Of a stretch of 64,000 nucleotides of DNA, positions 50,881-59,052 are shown one piece after another (position 1 is the first letter of the stretch; each line of letters begins with the position of its first letter). Both the position numbers and the translations under genes were made by a program. Where the stretch lies: NCBI GenBank assembly GCA_965224515.1, contig OZ245051.1:310001-374000 (forward strand), read 5' to 3'. The notes below the pieces were generated by a model. The model had not been told where the DNA came from and searched no databases. It was given only the letters and a program-made list of their open reading frames with translations. The DNA comes from Sedimenticola_A sp040506425 (lineage in GTDB: Bacteria; Pseudomonadota; Gammaproteobacteria; Chromatiales; Chromatiaceae).

Positions 50881-52507
50881 GAGCATCAGAGACAACCTGC
50901 GTTTTCTGTGTGTCGAAGTCGACTCCCAGGTAGCCAATCTGCATAACTACTTCGAGGCCCCCTCTGCAGCCGTTGCCAGGCGCATCCTCGATCGTAGCGG
51001 CTATGCCTATAACCTGAAGATGCGTATTCACAACAGTTGCCTGAGCAAGTTGGCCAAATGCAAAGATGGATGTGCAGAGACTCTCACCCTGCGCGGCGTG
51101 GAGTTCATCTCCACTGACCTGGAGCGCATCGCCGAACTCTGCCGCGACAGCATCAAGCAGATGGAGTACCTCTCCGACATCAACTGCATCGCCCCCGAAG
51201 AGTACGGCCCAATGCTTGACCGGGTACGACGGGGCATCGAGCTTGTGGAGCCTGCTATCCAGGAGAACGACACCCGGCTGGCACTAAAGATCGGCCAGAT
51301 CGAAGGCAAGCTCGACCGCGACTACAACAAACTGCTGAAGCACTATATCGCGGCACTGAAACGCAAGAAGAACACCGAGGATCTCACCAGTGCCCTGTTT
51401 GTAGCCCACAGCGTGGAACAGATGGGCGATGCCCTGCTGGATATCAGCGAGTCCATCATCTCCGCCAACCTCGGCCAGCCGGTAAACTTCGAGCGTTACC
51501 ACTCCCTGCAGGCCTCGGTGGAACACCTCGACAGCGAGGAGGAGATCTCGGACGTACAGATCGAACACATCGCCGAAACCCGTTCAGGCAGTGCCATCTC
51601 GGGCATCAGCGCAGCCGACAGCGGCGAAGACGAATATGTCGCCATCTTCAAAGATGGCGAGAAACGCAAACTCAAGGAAGAGCGCCAGGGCGTTGAGAGC
51701 TGGCACGAGATCTATCCCGGCCTGGCGCCAAAGATTCTCTCCTACAAGAAGCGGGGACAGTCCGCAGCCCTGCTGATCGAACACCTGCCCGGCATGACCT
51801 TCGAACAGATCCTGCTCAGCGAACCGGCGGAACTGCTCCAGGAGACCCTCGAGCAGCTGGGCAAGACACTCAAATCCGTCTGGCGTGAAACCCAGACAGA
51901 CGAGCCGGTCTCAGCCAACTTCATGCAGCAGCTGGAGAAGCGCCTGGGCGATGTCTACCAGATCCACCCGGAGTTTCAAACAGGCAACAGCCTTGTCTGC
52001 GGACTAAACATCCCATCATTCGACTCGTTGATCGCCAGGGCAAGAGAGTTCGAGACCAAGCTTCAGGCCCCCTTCTCGGTCTATATCCATGGCGATTTCA
52101 ACGTCGACAACATCATCTACGACCCCATGGAACAGCGGATCAACTTCATTGACCTGCACCGTTCACGCTACATGGACTACGTACAGGATGTTTCGGTGTT
52201 CATGGTCTCCAACTACCGCCTGCAGATCCTCGACGTCCCCCTGCGACGCCGCATCATGAAACTTGCCAAGGAGTTCTACCGCATAGCCCGGCGCTATGCC
52301 GAGAAGGCGGGAGACGATACCTTCGAGTTGCGCCTGGCCCTTGGCCTGGCCCGATCGTTTGCAACCTCAACCCGTTTCATACTGGACAAATCCCTGGCCC
52401 GCAGCATGTTCCTGCGTGCCCGCTATCTTATAGAGCAGGTACTCGAGGCCGATCTGAAAAAGGCCGGCAGTTTCAAAATACCCGTAAAGGAGATATTCAT
52501 TGTCTGA
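50861..52507 (+). CDS. PhoU-like domain fused to an APH-type kinase
   Basis: This 548-residue protein has an all-helical N-terminal part (1-215) like PhoU/DUF47 phosphate-signalling proteins, with coiled coils and 'HSVEQMGDALLDISESI'. An acidic linker follows (about 220-250). The C-terminal aminoglycoside-phosphotransferase-like kinase has the catalytic loop 'HGDFNVDN' (about 410-417) and 'NFIDLHRSRYMDY'. The metal aspartate is in 'IDLHR'. This pairing is unusual and suggests a small-molecule kinase controlled by phosphate or by a protein partner. A second ATG two codons in may be the start. It overlaps both neighbours. Confidence 0.78.
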   Translation: MTMQLPKSIRDNLRFLCVEVDSQVANLHNYFEAPSAAVARRILDRSGYAYNLKMRIHNSCLSKLAKCKDGCAETLTLRGVEFISTDLERIAELCRDSIKQMEYLSDINCIAPEEYGPMLDRVRRGIELVEPAIQENDTRLALKIGQIEGKLDRDYNKLLKHYIAALKRKKNTEDLTSALFVAHSVEQMGDALLDISESIISANLGQPVNFERYHSLQASVEHLDSEEEISDVQIEHIAETRSGSAISGISAADSGEDEYVAIFKDGEKRKLKEERQGVESWHEIYPGLAPKILSYKKRGQSAALLIEHLPGMTFEQILLSEPAELLQETLEQLGKTLKSVWRETQTDEPVSANFMQQLEKRLGDVYQIHPEFQTGNSLVCGLNIPSFDSLIARAREFETKLQAPFSVYIHGDFNVDNIIYDPMEQRINFIDLHRSRYMDYVQDVSVFMVSNYRLQILDVPLRRRIMKLAKEFYRIARRYAEKAGDDTFELRLALGLARSFATSTRFILDKSLARSMFLRARYLIEQVLEADLKKAGSFKIPVKEIFIV

Positions 52508-53393
52508 ACTCCGAATTGGTGTCATCGGCATACCCGGCAAGTGGTCCACCGAGACCCTCGCCGACGCGGTGGAGCAGCGCACCGGTTTCCGACTGGTCAT
52601 CGACATGGCCAAAGTGGCCCTGGATTTGCAGAACAACCGGCTCATGTTCGACGGCCACGACCTGTGCCGACTGGACGGCCTGCTGGTCAAAAAGATCAGT
52701 GCCGAGTACAACCCCAACACCCTGGACCGCCTGGAGCTGTTGCGAACCGCAGAGCAGGCAGGCGTACGTGTGTTCAGCGGCGCCGAGAATATGCTTCGGC
52801 TGATCGACCGGCTGAGCTGCACAGTCACCCTTCGCAACGCCGGCATCCCAATGCCCGACACCCTGGTAACCGAGGATATGGAAGCTGCCATGACCGCAGT
52901 CAAATCATTCGGCAGCGCGGTATTCAAACCCCTGTTCTCCACCAAGGCACGTGGTATGTGCATTATCGATGCAGAGCAATCCGATGACGGAATACACAAA
53001 GAAATAGAGGCGTTTCAGGCCAACAATCCGATGATGTATATCCAGCGCAAAATCAACCTGCCAGGACGCGACCTTGGCATGGTGTTTCTGGGCGGCGAGT
53101 ACCTCGGCACCTACGCCCGCGTATCCCAGAGCGACGCCTGGAACACCACCATCAACAGCGGCGGCCGTTACGAGGCCTATACACCGCCAGATGAGATCAT
53201 CGACCTGGCCCACCGGGCACAGGCCCCCTTCAACATGGACTTCACCACTGTCGATGTAGCCGAAACAGATACGGGCCCCATCGTCTTCGAGGTCTCCGCC
53301 TTTGGTGGCTTTCGCGGCGCCCTGGAAGGGGCCGGCATCGATGCCGCTGCACGCTACACCGATTACGCACTCAACAAACTGGGCCGCTCATGA
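52500..53393 (+). CDS. GAK-system ATP-grasp enzyme
   Basis: This 297-residue protein starts at TTG, chosen because AAGGAG lies nine bases upstream and no nearby ATG is in frame. It is a RimK-like ATP-grasp: 'FKPLFSTKARGMCII' binds ATP, 'PGRDLGMVFLGGEYLGTYAR' is the substrate region and 'IVFEVSAFGGFRGALEGAG' carries the metal-binding acidic residue. ATP-grasp enzymes join a carboxylate, through an acyl phosphate, to an amine or thiol. A peptide-like or amino acid ligation is the likely chemistry. It overlaps the preceding gene by 8 bases and the next by 4. Confidence 0.83.
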   Translation: MSELRIGVIGIPGKWSTETLADAVEQRTGFRLVIDMAKVALDLQNNRLMFDGHDLCRLDGLLVKKISAEYNPNTLDRLELLRTAEQAGVRVFSGAENMLRLIDRLSCTVTLRNAGIPMPDTLVTEDMEAAMTAVKSFGSAVFKPLFSTKARGMCIIDAEQSDDGIHKEIEAFQANNPMMYIQRKINLPGRDLGMVFLGGEYLGTYARVSQSDAWNTTINSGGRYEAYTPPDEIIDLAHRAQAPFNMDFTTVDVAETDTGPIVFEVSAFGGFRGALEGAGIDAAARYTDYALNKLGRS

Positions 53394-54472
53394 GCAGTAT
53401 CGACATCTTTACCGAACAGCTATACAACGGCGCCCAACTCAGCGAGCGCGCTCTCCACCTGGCACTGGGAGAGTGCAACCTGCGCCTGCGCTCCAACTCC
53501 CCGGAGCTCATCAGCCAGCTCGAACACTACTTCTCCCACGCTGCCTGCCCCCCATGTGATGCAGACATGGAGATCGTCGCCATCGAGCGTGATGAACCCG
53601 AGCTGGGCATCGATTTCATCGACTGGAAGCGCGAGCCCGGCAAGACCGGGCGCAAGGACAGCTACTTCGACTTCCCCGATGGCAGGCTGGTGCGCAAGGT
53701 ACGCACCGGCATGGTTTTTCTCCAGAGCGAAAACCGGCGTATCGCCGCCGGCCCCTGCCTGCGCTACGACAACCAGGTGATCAACTTCATCAACGCCCAG
53801 TACATGAACTGGCTCCAGCACAGGAACTGGCTCATCTGCCACGCCGCCGGGCTGGTCCACAACGGCCGTACCCTGGGTATTGCCGGTTTCTCCGGTGGTG
53901 GCAAATCAACCCTGATGCTTCACATGCTGGAGCAGCCAGGCATCCACTACCTCACCAACGACAGGCTGTTCATCAAGTCGGGCAGCGCTGCCACCCGGGC
54001 CGCCGGCATACCCAAGCTGCCCCGGGTCAACCCCGGCACCATTGTGCACAACCCGCGCCTCCACCCCCTGATTCCGGAACAGCAGCGCAAGTCATTGCTC
54101 GCCCTGCCCAGAGAGGAGCTTTGGGAACTGGAAGAGAAGTACGACGTGCTGATCGACCAGGTCTACGGCGCAGGTCGCATTACCCAGCAAGCCCCCCTGG
54201 CCGCTTTCCTGGTGCTCAACTGGCATCGCGACAGCGACCAGCCCCTGAACCTGCAACCTGTCGACCTGGCCGGGCGCGAAGATCTTCTGGGCGCCATCAT
54301 GAAGTCCCCCGGTCCCTTCTACCAGTATGCCGACGGCAGTTTTTACCAGGATGATACGCCTTTCGACGAACAGCCCTACCTGGAGACCCTGAAAAACATA
54401 CCCGTCTACGAAGCCAGTGGTGGTATAGACTTCAATGCCATGGCCAAACGACTCGATGAGTTAATGCAATGA
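53390..54472 (+). CDS. HprK-related kinase B
   Basis: This 360-residue protein has the Walker A 'GFSGGGKST' at 166-174, in the setting 'LICHAAGLVHNGRTLGIAGFSGGG' (read in parts) typical of HPr kinase/phosphorylase-type P-loops. 'LTNDRLFI' and 'RAAGIPKLPRVNPG' follow. HprK phosphorylates a serine in HPr; HprK-related kinases A and B occur apart from the sugar phosphotransferase system and have unknown targets. It may phosphorylate a partner protein of this operon. ATGA overlaps on both sides show tight coupling with the ATP-grasp and phosphatase genes. Confidence 0.83.
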   Translation: MSSIDIFTEQLYNGAQLSERALHLALGECNLRLRSNSPELISQLEHYFSHAACPPCDADMEIVAIERDEPELGIDFIDWKREPGKTGRKDSYFDFPDGRLVRKVRTGMVFLQSENRRIAAGPCLRYDNQVINFINAQYMNWLQHRNWLICHAAGLVHNGRTLGIAGFSGGGKSTLMLHMLEQPGIHYLTNDRLFIKSGSAATRAAGIPKLPRVNPGTIVHNPRLHPLIPEQQRKSLLALPREELWELEEKYDVLIDQVYGAGRITQQAPLAAFLVLNWHRDSDQPLNLQPVDLAGREDLLGAIMKSPGPFYQYADGSFYQDDTPFDEQPYLETLKNIPVYEASGGIDFNAMAKRLDELMQ

Positions 54473-55437
54473 CACGTGAACTGCTGCTGCTGCGACACGG
54501 AAAGTCGGATTGGAATATCGATACCGACGACTACCACCGCCCCCTGAAGAACAGGGGTAAACGTGGCGCCCAGCGCATCGGTACCTGGCTGCTGCAACAT
54601 GACCTGATGCCAGACCATGTAATCACCTCCCCTGCCGAGCGCGCCCTGGTCACTGCCCAGAAGTGCTGCAAGGCGATGCACATCGGCGCCAAGCATGTCC
54701 ACAGGGACAAGCGCATCTACCTGGCCGACCCCTATGCCCTGCTCACGACCCTGGCCGACTGCCCCGCCGATGCGAAACGTGTGATGCTGGTGGGCCACAA
54801 TCCGGGGCTGGAGCTTCTGCTCAGCTACCTGTCGGACGAAGCCCCCGAGATCCCGCCGGATGGCAAACTGATGCCCACAGCCACCCTCGCCCGACTGGCC
54901 ATGCCGATAAACTGGAGCGACCTGAAAGAGGGGCAGGGAAAGCTGCTGCAACTGACACGCGCCTCCGGCCTGCACGAAAAGTTTCCCTTCCCGGCCCCCC
55001 ACGGCAAAGAGCTGCGGGATCGTCCCGCCTACTACTACACCCAGTCGTCCGTAATCCCCTACCGCATCGTTGACGGGCAGGTGGAGATACTGATCATCAG
55101 CTCCAGCAAGAACAAGCACTGGGTGGTGCCCAAGGGTATCGCCGACCCCGGCCACACCCTTCAGGAGTCGGCCCTCAAGGAGGCCTGGGAAGAGGCCGGT
55201 ATTGAAGGCGACATAACAAGCGAAGCCCTCGGCAGCTACAGCTATGCGAAGTGGGGTGCCACCTGTACCGTCACCGTCTACCCCATGGAGGTGAGCCGCC
55301 AACTCCCCGAAAAAGAGTGGGAGGAGCGCCACCGGGGCCGCCGGTGGGTATCAGCACAGGAGGCGGCCGGCGTGCTGAAACAGGCAGAACTGGCCCCCAT
55401 GGTGCTGGCCCTTGAACAGCAGCTCGCAAAAGGGTGA
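54469..55437 (+). CDS. Fusion of SixA-type histidine phosphatase and Nudix hydrolase
   Basis: This 322-residue protein has an N-terminal SixA-like phosphatase (1-165) with 'LLLRHGKSDW' (8-15) and the second catalytic His in 'LVGHNPGLEL'. A Nudix domain (about 185-320) follows, with the box 'GHTLQESALKEAWEEAGIEG' near 226-245. The mycobacterial MutT1 joins the same two domains in the opposite order and degrades oxidised or dinucleotide substrates. Together the halves could first cleave a diphosphate bond and then remove the remaining phosphate. The gene has ATGA coupling with the HprK-like kinase and is followed 4 bases later by another phosphatase. Confidence 0.84.
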   Translation: MTRELLLLRHGKSDWNIDTDDYHRPLKNRGKRGAQRIGTWLLQHDLMPDHVITSPAERALVTAQKCCKAMHIGAKHVHRDKRIYLADPYALLTTLADCPADAKRVMLVGHNPGLELLLSYLSDEAPEIPPDGKLMPTATLARLAMPINWSDLKEGQGKLLQLTRASGLHEKFPFPAPHGKELRDRPAYYYTQSSVIPYRIVDGQVEILIISSSKNKHWVVPKGIADPGHTLQESALKEAWEEAGIEGDITSEALGSYSYAKWGATCTVTVYPMEVSRQLPEKEWEERHRGRRWVSAQEAAGVLKQAELAPMVLALEQQLAKG

Positions 55438-55441
55438 CCGG

Positions 55442-56146
55442 ATGCCGAGAGTGATCGCCGCCCTGATCCGCCACGGGGACTACCAGCAGCTGGCCGAGAC
55501 ACCCAGCGCCCACCAGCCCTTCCCCCTCACACCGGAAGGCGAAGCCCAGGCACGCCAGGCCGCCACCGAGCTGGCGCAGACCATCGACACCAACGACTGG
55601 ACCCTCTCGCCCGAGGTAGACAGCTCCCAGCTGCTCAGGGCGTGGCAGACAGCCCGGATCATCAGCGATGAACTTTCCGGCCGCTTCCCCATCCCGCCAA
55701 AGCTGACCTGCTACAACGAGCTTGCAGAGCGCGGCCTGGGCAGCGCCGCCAACCTCACCCTCAGCCAGATCGAAAAGATCATTCGCGAGGACCCACGCTT
55801 CCCCGAACTGCCCGCCGACTGGAAATCAAACAGCCGTTTCCGACTGCCCCTCCAGGGTGCAGAGTCGCTGATGGAGGCGGGGGAACGGGTAGCGGTCCAT
55901 CTACGAGAGCAGATGAAACACCTCTCAGTGCATGCCGGGAACGACACTCTGAAACTTTTCGTCGGGCATGGCGCTTCATTCCGCCATGCCGCCCACCACC
56001 TGGGTATACTCAGCTTTGAACAGATTGCTAAATTGAGCATGTTCCACGCCAAACCGGTATTCCTGGAGTACCTCCCTGGCGGAGAGTGGAGACACATTGC
56101 CGGCGAATGGAAGGTGCGCGGCAGGCAGAGCGAATACACAGACTGA
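55442..56146 (+). CDS. Histidine phosphatase (phosphoglycerate-mutase-like)
   Basis: The product is 234 residues from ATG; a TTG 10 codons upstream overlaps the previous gene and is not needed. The catalytic 'LIRHGDYQQ' near the start and 'FVGHGASFRHA' carry the two histidines, with 'NELAERGLGSAANLTLSQ' between. It is a second, distinct member of the superfamily in this operon. Substrates of this superfamily range from sugar phosphates to phospho-histidine proteins; nothing here decides. A 73-base gap follows before the phosphoesterase gene. Confidence 0.82.
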   Translation: MPRVIAALIRHGDYQQLAETPSAHQPFPLTPEGEAQARQAATELAQTIDTNDWTLSPEVDSSQLLRAWQTARIISDELSGRFPIPPKLTCYNELAERGLGSAANLTLSQIEKIIREDPRFPELPADWKSNSRFRLPLQGAESLMEAGERVAVHLREQMKHLSVHAGNDTLKLFVGHGASFRHAAHHLGILSFEQIAKLSMFHAKPVFLEYLPGGEWRHIAGEWKVRGRQSEYTD

Positions 56147-56219
56147 TCAGTGTCATTCATCGAGCTGCAATGTGAATGCAATATAAAGGGCCACTTTTCA
56201 GGATCGAGCAACTGACCCA

Positions 56220-57584
56220 ATGTCACACAGCAAAAACAAAATAGAGCTCCCAAACTACCGTGGCAGCCGGTGGATACGTAAAGGCCTGCCCACAGAGGGA
56301 GAACCGTGGCAGCTGGGCCAGCGCCAGTCGGCGGGCAAGGACCGCTCCAACCACCACGCCCTGGTGGAGGTGCTCGAGCAAGCCATCACCCATGCGCCCT
56401 GGAAATGGCCAAAGCGCCCGATCTACTTCCTGGCCGACCCCCATGCCGATGCCGAGGCGTTCACTGCCTCCCTGGTAGCCTCGGGTGGGGTGCGCAAAAC
56501 AGGCCCAGGCGCATTTGATATCAAGCTAACCAACGAGGGGCGCAAGGCGCTGTTCATCATTGGTGGCGACTGCCTCGACAAGGGTCCGAGCAACCTGGAT
56601 CTGCTGCGTTGCGTCCGCAACCTGATGGATGCAGGGGCCAGGGTCAAGCTGTTGGCGGGCAATCACGATGTCCGCCTTCTGATGGGCATCCGCGCCATGG
56701 ACCTGGAGCGTGATCCCACCACGGAACACCTCTTCGTACGCATGGGCCCCAAGGTGATACCCCTGTTGAAAGAGATTCACGACCAGTACCTCAAGGACAG
56801 AAAAGATGCCCTGCGTGGCATTCCCAGCGCAAAAGAGTGCAGACGCAAGCTCTACCCATCGAAACACTGGTTCAAAGAGTTCCCAAAGGAGGCCGCCTGG
56901 CTAATGCCTCAACAAGGCATTGACCGGGAACTGACGCGCATGCGCAAAAAGACGGAGAGCTTCGAGGGTGCGTGCAAAAAAGCAGGCCTCTCCATGCGCG
57001 ATGTCTACGCCACGGCTCTCAAGTGCAAACAACTGTTCCTTGATCCCGACGGCGAATTCTCCTGGTTCTTCCATGACATGCAGTTGCTCTGCCATGAAGG
57101 CTCATTCCTCTTCATCCACGCAGGGCTGGACGACCGCATCACCAGCCTGATCAAGGAGGAAGGCATCGGCCACCTCAATCGTCTGTTCCGCAAGCAGATC
57201 AAGCACGACCTGTTCGAGTTCTACTATGGCCCACTGGCCAACACCATGCGCACCAAGTACCGCGACGTGGACATGCCCCTGACACGCCACGGCGTGGAGC
57301 GCGCCTACAAGCAGGGAGTACACGCCATCGTCCACGGTCACCGCAACCGCACCAGCGGCCAGCGCATCATGCTGCGCCAGGGCATGATCCATATCGAGAG
57401 CGACATCACCATGGACCGCAACTCCCGCAGGAAAGAGGGGCTGGACGGCTACGGTGTCGGAGTCACCATCATCCGCCCAGAAAAACAGGTCATCGGCATC
57501 AGCACCGACTATGCTTATGCCAAGATCTTCGAACCAGAGACACTCATTCGACCAAAAGCAAAGCGAACCTATGCGACAAAGTAA
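56220..57584 (+). CDS. Metallophosphoesterase of the PPP type
   Basis: This 454-residue protein has the calcineurin-like metal motifs 'DPHADAEAF' (73), 'GGDCLDKGPSN' (115), 'GNHDVRL' (147), 'FIHAGLDDR' and 'VHGHRNRTSG'. The first motif is DPH, not the usual DxH of protein phosphatases, but it keeps the ligands. A 130-residue helical insert lies between the GNHD and HAG motifs. The substrate may be a phosphoprotein made by the HprK-like kinase or a small phosphate ester. It overlaps the last gene of the operon by 14 bases. Confidence 0.85.
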   Translation: MSHSKNKIELPNYRGSRWIRKGLPTEGEPWQLGQRQSAGKDRSNHHALVEVLEQAITHAPWKWPKRPIYFLADPHADAEAFTASLVASGGVRKTGPGAFDIKLTNEGRKALFIIGGDCLDKGPSNLDLLRCVRNLMDAGARVKLLAGNHDVRLLMGIRAMDLERDPTTEHLFVRMGPKVIPLLKEIHDQYLKDRKDALRGIPSAKECRRKLYPSKHWFKEFPKEAAWLMPQQGIDRELTRMRKKTESFEGACKKAGLSMRDVYATALKCKQLFLDPDGEFSWFFHDMQLLCHEGSFLFIHAGLDDRITSLIKEEGIGHLNRLFRKQIKHDLFEFYYGPLANTMRTKYRDVDMPLTRHGVERAYKQGVHAIVHGHRNRTSGQRIMLRQGMIHIESDITMDRNSRRKEGLDGYGVGVTIIRPEKQVIGISTDYAYAKIFEPETLIRPKAKRTYATK

Positions 57585-57846
57585 AAACAGCTTCCGACAC
57601 GAATCCCTCCAGGACACCAAGACCATCCAGGAGATGCTCAAGTCCATCACCAAGGGCATCGCCAAGGGCAAGCTCTCTTTCAGCGATGGAGATGGTGAAA
57701 TCGTAATGGAACCAGACGGACTGTTAAACCTGAAAGTGACCGCCAGCCAGGACGAAACACGCAACCGCATCAACATCCGCATAACCTGGCAGGCAGAAGA
57801 GAAGACGAAACAGAAAAAACCGCTGACTGTGAATGAGAACATCTGA
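57571..57846 (+). CDS. Amphi-Trp domain protein, last gene of the GAK operon
   Basis: The product is 91 residues from the ATG inside the end of the phosphoesterase gene; the frame is open further upstream but only as an overlap. The core is a small alpha-beta domain: 'TKTIQEMLKSITKGIAKGK', then alternating-hydrophobic strands 'IVMEPDGLLNLKVTAS' and 'RINIRITWQ' ending in a conserved Trp. This is the amphi-Trp domain, one of the small families linked by name to the GAK system. It may be the protein substrate or carrier acted on by the kinase and ATP-grasp. No enzyme motifs are present. Confidence 0.72.
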   Translation: MRQSKNSFRHESLQDTKTIQEMLKSITKGIAKGKLSFSDGDGEIVMEPDGLLNLKVTASQDETRNRINIRITWQAEEKTKQKKPLTVNENI

Positions 57847-57850
57847 GCGA

Positions 57851-57997
57851 TAATACCTAAACCTATTCAGACTTAAGGCTCTACGTCTAAGCGCCAAGCG
57901 CGTTTCTATATATCGTGGGAAATCCCCTATTAGGATTGGTTGTCTGTTTTATCGGGGGATGTTCATTTTTCTGATGCAGGCACTTGTTAGGTATTTA
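57851..57997 (-). other. attC-like site of the VOC cassette (left end of the array)
   Basis: On the minus strand ACCTAAC (fits RYYYAAC) overlaps the gene stop and GTTTAGG ends the site 147 bases later, with AATACCTAA/TTAGGTATT complementarity at the ends. It is long for an attC and the inner arms are less clear than in the other three. Its left edge is 5 bases after the amphi-Trp gene. Confidence 0.6.
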
Positions 57998-58619
57998 GTT
58001 CTCTAATCCCATCAGGTGTCTTTATTAGCGCAACCAACTTTGATTCATTGCTTTTAAACACTTTAGCCTTACCCGTGAAATTTATTGAATCCAGAAGTTT
58101 TTCAATTCTTTCTGACTCAGGATTATGAATCTGTAATTCAATCAAGGATAACCCATAGTCAACAAGTGTAGCTGCAGGGTGCGTTTGAGTTTTCCATTCA
58201 ATAAGTGCTGGTGCACCTTCATTAACAGGAAGGCTTCCATCTTCAGGAATGGTTATAAGCCAATTTTTATCTCCTCGGCTCATTGGTTCAATTTTTCCTA
58301 AAGGCTCTGAGCAGATATTGAACGTAGAACGTATATTTTCTGATCTTACCACCCAGGTTTTTAGCTTTGCCGATGAATTTTCATCTACTTTGTCCAAAGC
58401 AAACCAACGAGGCCTGTTAGGTTTTTCTGCTGCGGGATTGCTGGCAATTACCTCAAGAAAAACAGATTCACCTAAACGAAGCAATAAATTATGTGTTCCC
58501 ATTCTGGGATGCTCACCTCCTTCTTGAGGAGTCACACCAAGAGAGCTTTTTACAAGCTCTTCACCAGCTTCAAGGGTTGGCGCTGTAATCGTAATATGGT
58601 CGATGACGCAGGGATTCAT
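57987..58619 (-). CDS. VOC/glyoxalase-like domain protein (gene cassette)
   Basis: This 210-residue protein begins 'CVIDHITITAPTLEAGEELVKSSLG', the first module of a vicinal-oxygen-chelate (glyoxalase-like) fold, and has 'GTHNLLLRLGESVFLEVIA', where His and Glu are typical metal ligands. The second half repeats a related topology. Proteins of this group include antibiotic-binding and isomerase enzymes; the substrate is unknown. It is AT-richer than the neighbouring operon and is enclosed by attC-like sites, so it is a mobile cassette. Confidence 0.75.
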   Translation of the reverse strand: MNPCVIDHITITAPTLEAGEELVKSSLGVTPQEGGEHPRMGTHNLLLRLGESVFLEVIASNPAAEKPNRPRWFALDKVDENSSAKLKTWVVRSENIRSTFNICSEPLGKIEPMSRGDKNWLITIPEDGSLPVNEGAPALIEWKTQTHPAATLVDYGLSLIELQIHNPESERIEKLLDSINFTGKAKVFKSNESKLVALIKTPDGIRELNT

Positions 58620-58629
58620 CTCTTTATTT

Positions 58630-58720
58630 GCCTAACACCTGCAATCACTGGGTAATCTAAGCTGCGTAACGAAGTGGAGTAGCTTAAATTTATCCATGTG
58701 AATTGACCTTGTTATGTGTA
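58630..58720 (-). other. attC site of the small membrane protein cassette
   Basis: On the minus strand the site runs from TACACATAAC to GTTAGGC (fits GTTRRRY), 91 bases. The 5' end of its own cassette reads TTATGTGTA at the next junction, the exact complement of TACACATAA, as expected from a circularised cassette. Confidence 0.78.
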
Positions 58721-58963
58721 TTAATGATTACGTACATTTTTTAAGCCTAAGACTAAGGTTATTGCCCCAGACACACCGAAAACAAGCCAAAGAATAAACG
58801 CAATATTAGGTTGTCTACAACGGAAATGCTCATGAAACAGTGAAAATTTACTATCGCAAAAACCACTAGCTAAACTTGCCGATGAAAGCACCCACATGAG
58901 ACACCAGAGCGACATAAGAATTAAAGCAATTGATATAATTATTTGGGAAATTCCTTTTTTCAT
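58721..58963 (-). CDS. Small two-helix membrane protein (gene cassette)
   Basis: This 80-residue protein has two hydrophobic segments (about 8-32 and 53-74). The loop between contains two cysteines ('GFCDSKFS', 'HFRCRQPN') that could form a disulfide outside the membrane. I recognise no family. The stop codon directly precedes its attC site and the gene sits in its own cassette. Unknown small membrane proteins are common in cassette arrays. Confidence 0.65.
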   Translation of the reverse strand: MKKGISQIIISIALILMSLWCLMWVLSSASLASGFCDSKFSLFHEHFRCRQPNIAFILWLVFGVSGAITLVLGLKNVRNH

Positions 58964-58977
58964 TTCACTATTTACTT

Positions 58978-59052
58978 ACACATAACACCAAACATATGGG
59001 GATGCTCAAGGCGTTCCAGCCCGATGGGCGACATGATGTACTTGTTATGAGC
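58978..59052 (-). other. attC site of the metalloprotease-like cassette
   Basis: On the minus strand the site runs from GCTCATAAC to GTTATGTG, 75 bases. GGGCTGGAACGCC and nearby bases can fold back on CGCCCATCGGGC. The cassette's own 5' end (TTATGAGC) at the next junction is the exact complement of GCTCATAA. Confidence 0.78.
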
